From NCBI RefSeq assembly GCF_913774285.1, contig NZ_CAJYHX010000002.1, positions 1-64,000 of the forward strand: a DNA stretch of 64,000 nt, read 5' to 3'. Position numbers and translations under genes: made by a program. The DNA is from an uncultured Sphingomonas sp. (GTDB lineage: Bacteria; Pseudomonadota; Alphaproteobacteria; Sphingomonadales; Sphingomonadaceae). The first letter of the stretch is position 1. Each line of letters begins with the position of its first letter. Below are positions 59,094 through 64,000 of the stretch, one piece after another. Under the pieces are notes generated by a model. That model saw nothing but the letters and a program-made list of their open reading frames with translations, ran no database searches and was not told where the DNA came from.

Positions 59094-62090
59094 TCAGAAC
59101 TCCGCGCTGAAGCCTAAAGTGAAGGTGCGGCCGCTGGTGGTGTAGACCACGCGGCGGGCGATCGCGCCGCCGGCGAACTGCTCGATCGGCACGTTGGTGA
59201 GGTTGATGCCCTCGGCGATCAGGCGGATGCCCGGGCGCAGGTTCACATGCGCCTGGGCGTCGATATTGTGGGTGCCGCGGATCCAGTCCCCGACATTCCC
59301 GATGGTGCCGAGGCCGGTGTAATATTTGCTGCGATAGGCGTCCGAGACGCGGATGCCCCAGCGCTGATCCTCATAATAGAGCGTCGCGTTCGCCGCCCAT
59401 TTGGAGAGGTTGAACAGCGGCAGCGTGACGAAGCTATTGCCCACCTTGCCCTGCTGCTTGCCCTCGAACCAGGTGCCGTTGGCGGTGACGCCCAGATGGT
59501 CGAACGGCGCGGGCAGGAAGGTGAAGTCGTGCTGCACGGCCACTTCCACACCCTTGATGTCCGCGCCCGGGCCGTTGATCGGCTGGCTCACGTCATAGGG
59601 CGTGTTGGCGTCCTGGCCCTGGATCAGCAGCGACAGCGGCAGGCCGGTCTGGCCATAGGGGATCGTCGTCGTGCTCGGCGAGATATAGGTGTCCATGTTC
59701 TTGTAGAAGAAGCCGACCGAGGCGAAGCCCTTGCTGTCCATGTACCATTCGAGCGAGGTCTCCACCGAGGTCGCTTTGAAGGGCTTGAGGAACGGGTTGC
59801 CGAGGCTGAGGCTGCCGCCGTTGGGGCGCGTCGTGATCGATCCCGCCGCGGCGAGGTCGCCCAGGCCCGGGCGGTTGATGTTGCGATCTGCGCTGAGGCG
59901 GAACACCAGCGTCCTGGTCAGGTCGAGCGCGAGGTTGGCGGCGGGCAGCCAGCCATGGCTGTTGTCCTTGATCACCACCGGCACGAAGGCGGTGCCGACC
60001 GCGAGATTGCCCGACGAGATTAGGTCCGTCGAATAATAGCGCACGCCGGCATTGGCGCGCAGCCGCATCCCGCCCACCATGGTGTCGAGATCGAGCTGGG
60101 CGAAGCCGTTCCAGGTCTCCTCGTCTACCTTGTAGTCGCTGCCCGCCTGGAGATTGGCGGCGGTGAGGTCGCGCTTGTCGCCGATCGCGGCATAGACGCC
60201 GTCGACGTTGCCGACGATGTACTGGAGCAGCGTCTTCGGGCCGACCAGCTGCTTCAGGTCGTTCGACACCGGAATGTTCGCCGGCACGTTGTGGAACACC
60301 TTGTTGGCCCAGGTGTAGCCGCTGTTGGTGAAGTGCTTGTAGGCGCCGCCGGCCTTGAGGATCAGCCCGTCGCCCAGCGCATAATCGGCGCTTAGCTTGC
60401 CGTTGCTGTAGCGGTTGACGATCTTGTTTTCCTGCACGTCGAGCCGCTGGACGGTCCACAGGTTGGGATCGGTGATCGCGATGCCATAGGTGTTGACCGG
60501 GATCTGCGGCCGCGTGTCGTAGCTGAACGCGGTCTGCTTGGCCTCCATGAAGACCTTGTCGAACACCGGCTGGCCGAAATCCGATTCCTCATAGCCGCCG
60601 AGTGCGCGCAGCGTCAGCCGGTCGCCGAGCTTCCAGCTGAGATTGGCGACGCCCTGATAGAAATCGGTGTGGTTCTCGACGATGTGGTGCTCGGAGCGCA
60701 GGTCGATGCCGGTGAAGCTCGCTGCGCGCAGCGTGTTGGTGCTGTCGATCACCGCGCTGCGGATCACCTGGGTGCCGGACACCGACGAGCCGGTCAGCGG
60801 GTTGCTGCCGGCAGTGGCTAGCGCATAGTCGTCGCGGTGGTCCCAGAGGCGGCCATAGAGGAAGTCGACGTCGAGCTTGAAATTGTCGCCCGGGTGATAC
60901 TGGACCGAGGAGGTGACGCCGAGGCGCTGGCGATCGGTGTACCAGGTCGAGGGCGACTGGGCGGTCGGCTGGTAGACGCCGGCGAGCAGCTTGGCGCGGG
61001 TGTCGGCATCGATCTCGGGGCCGATGTTCTTCGCGGTATATTTGGTCGGGCCCCAGCCCCAGTTGCGATAGCCATATTCGTTGCTCTTGATCTTGCTGTA
61101 GGCGACCGAGACGAGCGCGCCCCAATCGCCCGAGCGGACCGAGGCGAGCGCCACCGCGCGCGGCGTCACGCCGGGGGCGTTGCTGTTGGTCTGGCCCTTG
61201 GCCGAGACGACGAACTTGTTGCCGCTATAGTCGAACGGCTTGGCGGTGGTGAGCTGCACCGTGCCGGCGAGGCCGCCTTCATCCTGCTCGGCCGCATAGG
61301 ATTTCTGCACCGAGATGCGGTTGAACAGTTCCGAGGCGAACAGGCTGTAGTCGAACGAGCGCGAGCGGCTGACCGAGCCCCGATTGTCCATGCCCGAGGC
61401 GGTGTTGCCCAGCACTTCCATGCCGTTGAGCTGGGTACGGGTGAAGTCGGCGCCGAGGCCGCGCAGCGCGATCTGGCGGCCTTCGCCGGTGTCGCGGGTG
61501 ATGGTGATGCCCGGCACGCGCTGGAGCGATTCCGCCAGGTTCAGGTCGGGAAAGGCGGCGATATCGGTGGCGACGATGTCGTCCTCGGCACCCACTGCGC
61601 GGCGCTTGAGCTCCTGCGCGGCGGTGATGCTCTCGCGATAGCCCGAGACGACGATCTCGGCATTGTCCGGATCCTGCGCGTCGGCCTGGGCGGTCTGCAC
61701 CGGCGCTGCGGCAATGGGGGCAGGGGCTTCGCTGCGGGCGACGCGGCGCGCGGCCGGGGCGGCGGCGCGTGACGGGGTCAGCACGACGATGCCGCCATGC
61801 ACCGCGGCGCTGAGGTTCGAGCCGCGCAGCAGCTGGTCGAGCGCGGCGCGGACGGTGAGGGCGCCGCGCACGCCGGCGGTGCGGCGGCCGGCGACGGCGC
61901 TCGGCGCCACGACGACCTGCAGGCCGGTCGCCTGCGAGAATTGCGAGATCGCCGTGCGCAGGTCGGTCGGCGCAATGTCGAACCGGCGCTGCGCCGCCAT
62001 CGTCGCGTCGGCGGCATGTGCCTGCGCGATCGCGGGCGCTGCCAGCAGGATGGCGAGTGCCATGCGTGAAATCCCCTGGATGCGTGTCAT
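59094..62090 (-). CDS. TonB-dependent transducer with N-terminal STN signalling domain
   Basis: The 998-residue receptor has a signal peptide (ending AQAHAAD near residue 27) and a secretin/TonB N-terminal (STN) domain (about 35-110: RFDIAPTDLRTAISQFSQAT, GLQVVVAPSAVAGRRTAGVR, AALDQLLRGSNLSAAVHGGI). An Ala/Pro linker leads to the plug (DNAEIVVSGYRESITAAQEL, DLNLAESLQRVPGITITRDT, ALRGLGADFTRTQLNGMEVL) and a barrel ending GRTFTLGFSAEF. The STN domain contacts a FecR anti-sigma protein, and fecR plus an ECF sigma gene lie just upstream, so this receptor should signal ligand binding to transcription as well as import. Its plug type is common for plant-derived glycans or iron chelates. The ligand is unknown. 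Confidence 0.92.
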   Translation of the reverse strand: MTRIQGISRMALAILLAAPAIAQAHAADATMAAQRRFDIAPTDLRTAISQFSQATGLQVVVAPSAVAGRRTAGVRGALTVRAALDQLLRGSNLSAAVHGGIVVLTPSRAAAPAARRVARSEAPAPIAAAPVQTAQADAQDPDNAEIVVSGYRESITAAQELKRRAVGAEDDIVATDIAAFPDLNLAESLQRVPGITITRDTGEGRQIALRGLGADFTRTQLNGMEVLGNTASGMDNRGSVSRSRSFDYSLFASELFNRISVQKSYAAEQDEGGLAGTVQLTTAKPFDYSGNKFVVSAKGQTNSNAPGVTPRAVALASVRSGDWGALVSVAYSKIKSNEYGYRNWGWGPTKYTAKNIGPEIDADTRAKLLAGVYQPTAQSPSTWYTDRQRLGVTSSVQYHPGDNFKLDVDFLYGRLWDHRDDYALATAGSNPLTGSSVSGTQVIRSAVIDSTNTLRAASFTGIDLRSEHHIVENHTDFYQGVANLSWKLGDRLTLRALGGYEESDFGQPVFDKVFMEAKQTAFSYDTRPQIPVNTYGIAITDPNLWTVQRLDVQENKIVNRYSNGKLSADYALGDGLILKAGGAYKHFTNSGYTWANKVFHNVPANIPVSNDLKQLVGPKTLLQYIVGNVDGVYAAIGDKRDLTAANLQAGSDYKVDEETWNGFAQLDLDTMVGGMRLRANAGVRYYSTDLISSGNLAVGTAFVPVVIKDNSHGWLPAANLALDLTRTLVFRLSADRNINRPGLGDLAAAGSITTRPNGGSLSLGNPFLKPFKATSVETSLEWYMDSKGFASVGFFYKNMDTYISPSTTTIPYGQTGLPLSLLIQGQDANTPYDVSQPINGPGADIKGVEVAVQHDFTFLPAPFDHLGVTANGTWFEGKQQGKVGNSFVTLPLFNLSKWAANATLYYEDQRWGIRVSDAYRSKYYTGLGTIGNVGDWIRGTHNIDAQAHVNLRPGIRLIAEGINLTNVPIEQFAGGAIARRVVYTTSGRTFTLGFSAEF

Positions 62091-62187
62091 GGTTGGTCTT
62101 CCCTCCGCTCCGGCGCGGGTGCGCCGTTAGCGAGGAAGACGGGGGCAGATCAGCTTCCGGACAAAAGAATTTTGTAACGGTTCAATG

Positions 62188-63138
62188 TCATGGACGTGAC
62201 GGATTGGCGTCGTCGCCGGCGGTGGGTTCGAGCCGCAACTGCCCGCCCGCGCGTGCCGTGCGGAAGCCATAGGCGAGCCCCATCGCGTCGAGCAGCGCCT
62301 GCGGCGAATCCAGCCGGAAGCGGCCCGAGACGGAGAGGCCGCGCAGGCTCGGCGGCGGCGGGGCGATCAGCGGGCCGCCGCGGCGGTTGAGCGCATCGAC
62401 CAGGTCGCCGAGCGGCATCGCGTCGATGTCGAGCCAGCCGTCGCGCCAGTCCTTCTGCGCGGCGTCGAAGCGGGTCGGCGGCTGGGCGCGGCCATCGGCG
62501 AAGCGGGTCCGCCAGCCGGCGGGGACGATCACCGCCGCCGCCGCATCGCCGAAGCGCACCTTGCCGCGATAGACGGCGAGGCGGACGCCGCCGGCGGCGA
62601 TGTCGATGTTGAAGGCGGTGCCGAGCACCTGGGTCGCCGCACCGCCCGCATGCACGGTGAAGGGCCGATCGGGCAAATGCGCGACGTCGAAATAGGCCTC
62701 GCCGCGCTGCATCGTCACGCTGCGACGGCGGTCCTCGAGGGTCACGTCGAGGCTGGTCGCGCCGTTGAGGTGGACCGAGGAGCCGTCGGCCAGCTTTACG
62801 TCCAGCATCTGGCCGCGTGCCGTCTCGTAATGGAGGGGCGCGGGCGTGGCGGCGCGGTACCAGCCCGCCTGCCAGCCGCCGATGCCGAGCACCGCGGCGA
62901 TGCCGAGCAGGCCGCCGGTGCCGATCGCGGTGCGCCGGCGGGTGCGCATCGCACGGATGTCGGCGTCGGACAGGCGCGGCAGCTGCGCCATCGCGTCGGA
63001 CAGCGCGCGATCGTCGAGCATCGCCTGCACCTCGGCGGCGGCGGGGGGCGGGGCCTCGCGCAGCACGCCCTCGTCCTCGCGCATCGCCCAGCGGGCGGCC
63101 GCGTGCAGCGCGCTGCGGCGGGCGGGGTTGAGGCTCAT
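62188..63138 (-). CDS. FecR-family anti-sigma/sigma regulator
   Basis: This 316-residue FecR-type regulator has an N-terminal cytoplasmic domain with an RHAAARWAM-type motif (SALHAAARWAMREDEGVL). One transmembrane helix (TGGLLGIAAVLGIGGWQAGW, about 73-92) leads to a periplasmic FecR domain (YETARGQMLDVKLADGSSVH, LNGATSLDVTLEDRRRSVTM, GEAYFDVAHLPDRPFTVHAG, TQVLGTAFNIDIAAGGVRLA). The C-terminal STN-like module has LSVSGRFRLDSPQALLDAMG. It relays the state of the TonB transducer to the sigma factor. ATG 63138 overlaps the sigma-factor stop by four bases (ATGA), so translation is coupled. The TonB transducer gene follows after 97 bases. Confidence 0.93.
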   Translation of the reverse strand: MSLNPARRSALHAAARWAMREDEGVLREAPPPAAAEVQAMLDDRALSDAMAQLPRLSDADIRAMRTRRRTAIGTGGLLGIAAVLGIGGWQAGWYRAATPAPLHYETARGQMLDVKLADGSSVHLNGATSLDVTLEDRRRSVTMQRGEAYFDVAHLPDRPFTVHAGGAATQVLGTAFNIDIAAGGVRLAVYRGKVRFGDAAAAVIVPAGWRTRFADGRAQPPTRFDAAQKDWRDGWLDIDAMPLGDLVDALNRRGGPLIAPPPPSLRGLSVSGRFRLDSPQALLDAMGLAYGFRTARAGGQLRLEPTAGDDANPSRP

Positions 63139-63671
63139 CGCGCGGCGCCTCCCGGCAGGCCGCGACGCTCGAGCGCGGCGCGGAGATCGGCGACCGCGCG
63201 GACGCAGTGCTTCTCGATCGCGGCGGGGGTCATGTCGAGGTCGGCGGCGATGATCGCCACCGCGACGCCGTCGAGCCGGCGGCGCAGGAAGATCTCGCGG
63301 CGGAGCGGCGGCATCACCTTGAGCGCGCGGACCAGGATGTCGACGCGCTGGCGATAGTCGAGCACTTCCTCGGCGCGCGGCTGGGCGCAGGGAATGTCCT
63401 CGGCCAATTCGGCCGGGCGGGGCGCGGCGCGCAGGCGGCGGAAATGATCGAACACCAGGTTGCGCGCAACCGCGAAGCAGAAGGCGCCGACATCGGCGAC
63501 GCTGCGCGAGCGGCGATAGTCGTACAGGCGGATATAGGTTTCCTGGACGATGTCCTCGCCCTCGTGCGAATCGCGCAGGCGCGCCTGGACGAAGCGGAAC
63601 AGCGCCTCGCGCAGCGCGACTTCCTCCGACACCGCACGGCGGTGCGCGGCCAGGCTGGTCAGCTCGTTCAT
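63135..63671 (-). CDS. ECF (FecI-type) RNA polymerase sigma factor
   Basis: This 178-residue ECF sigma factor of the FecI group has region 2 (EALFRFVQARLRDSHEGEDI, VQETYIRLYDY, FAVARNLVFDHFRRLRA, about 25-85). Region 4 (LVRALKVMPPLRREIFLRRR, LDGVAVAIIAADLDMTPAAI, EKHCVRAVADLRAALER, about 112-170) recognises the -35 box. It is controlled by the adjacent FecR and should direct transcription of the downstream TonB transducer gene when ligand binds. ATG 63671 starts MNELTSLAAHRRAVSEEVAL; the longer upstream in-frame extension is unconserved. Confidence 0.93.
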   Translation of the reverse strand: MNELTSLAAHRRAVSEEVALREALFRFVQARLRDSHEGEDIVQETYIRLYDYRRSRSVADVGAFCFAVARNLVFDHFRRLRAAPRPAELAEDIPCAQPRAEEVLDYRQRVDILVRALKVMPPLRREIFLRRRLDGVAVAIIAADLDMTPAAIEKHCVRAVADLRAALERRGLPGGAAR

Positions 63672-63811
63672 CGCCCCGCCTCGCCCAAGGGCAGAGGCTC
63701 GGCGCACAACCCGCTCGTCGCCATGGCGATTCGCCCCCTTTTCATCCTGAGATCGCCCGCGTTTCCCGCAGGGCTAGCGGCTCTGGATGAAGCTGGCGTG
63801 ACAGTCGGAAG

Positions 63812-63976
63812 CTAGGCGGTGCGCTCCCGCGTGCGCGCCAGGTGCGCGGCATCGGCCTTGTCGATCATGCGGAGCAGGCCGTCGAACTCGCTGCTATTGT
63901 CGATCCGGTAGCAACGGCTGAGATTGTTGCCGTACCGCTCGATGTCGCGTTCGGTGAGAAGGGCTACGGCCACCAC
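63812..63976 (-). CDS. Small hypothetical protein
   Basis: The 54-residue protein starts at GTG 63976 (VAVALLTERDIERYGNNLSR, then CYRIDNSSEFDGLLRMIDKA), with GGGG five bases upstream; an in-frame ATG at 63994 lies so close to the window end that its own ribosome site is hardly visible. It is soluble, with a mix of strand and helix and no signal. The VALLTERDxxRxG start and the LLxxIDxADxA motif recur in small sphingomonad proteins of unknown function. It is transcribed toward the sigma-factor gene, from which 140 bases with no visible feature separate it. Confidence 0.55.
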   Translation of the reverse strand: MVAVALLTERDIERYGNNLSRCYRIDNSSEFDGLLRMIDKADAAHLARTRERTA

Positions 63977-64000
63977 GGGTTCCCCTTCAGGCATCTTGCG

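Overview
The window is high-GC DNA whose gene content points to a sphingomonad (Alphaproteobacteria, Sphingomonas-like). The evidence is four large TonB-dependent receptors, alphaproteobacterial RpoB, L1, L7/L12, L10, L11, NusG and SecE, a PEPxxWA-type CTERM protein, CsbD and entericidin stress genes, and GC-rich intergenic palindromes. No tRNA, rRNA, IS element or CRISPR array was seen.

The backbone is the classical secE-nusG-rplK-rplA-rplJ-rplL-rpoB order, all on the minus strand, but cut into four pieces: secE-nusG (52075-51321), rplK-rplA (43179-42051), rplJ-rplL (15367-14414) and rpoB (4245 to beyond base 1). Hairpin terminators lie just downstream of nusG, rplA and rplL. Accessory blocks fill the gaps.

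Block 1 (4.6-14.3 kb, plus strand) has an acyltransferase, a TonB receptor, a CocE/NonD hydrolase, and two pairs of paralogues nested as A1...B1-B2-A2 (membrane-anchored Pro-rich proteins and small two-helix membrane proteins). Block 2 (15.9-42 kb) has a duplicated-HTH protein and a low-GC gene (17181-19136) read here as an Mrr-like nuclease plus PIN-like nuclease fusion. It continues with a TonB receptor, a phosphate-transport unit (Nudix-DUF47 and Pit), a sugar-dehydrogenase lipoprotein, a LysM/muramidase protein with a lipoprotein, and the HscC chaperone with a J-like partner. It ends with a TonB-C protein, a TbpB-like lipoprotein with a TonB receptor, and a very large DUF3857/transglutaminase/TPR protein. 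Block 3 (43.3-51.1 kb) has a DUF3829 lipoprotein, two lower-GC immunity-like genes (one frameshifted at a C8 tract), an AI-2E-family transporter, a cluster of small envelope-stress genes including an unannotated entericidin, and a PAS-LuxR regulator. Block 4 (52.4-64 kb) has a DedA protein, a GH127 arabinofuranosidase, a PEP-CTERM protein, a Nep1-like (NLP) protein, a cadherin/sugar-dehydrogenase lipoprotein, and a sigma factor-FecR-TonB receptor surface-signalling set.

The main points to check are the two-nuclease protein, which is a candidate undescribed defence effector. Others are the in-frame continuation of rpoB into sequence resembling the C-terminal domain of NitT/TauT-type ABC ATPases, the bacterial NLP with intact metal-ligand positions, the Nudix-DUF47 fusion with a possible ATT start, and the orphan immunity genes. 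All homology statements are recognition from sequence; no database search was run.
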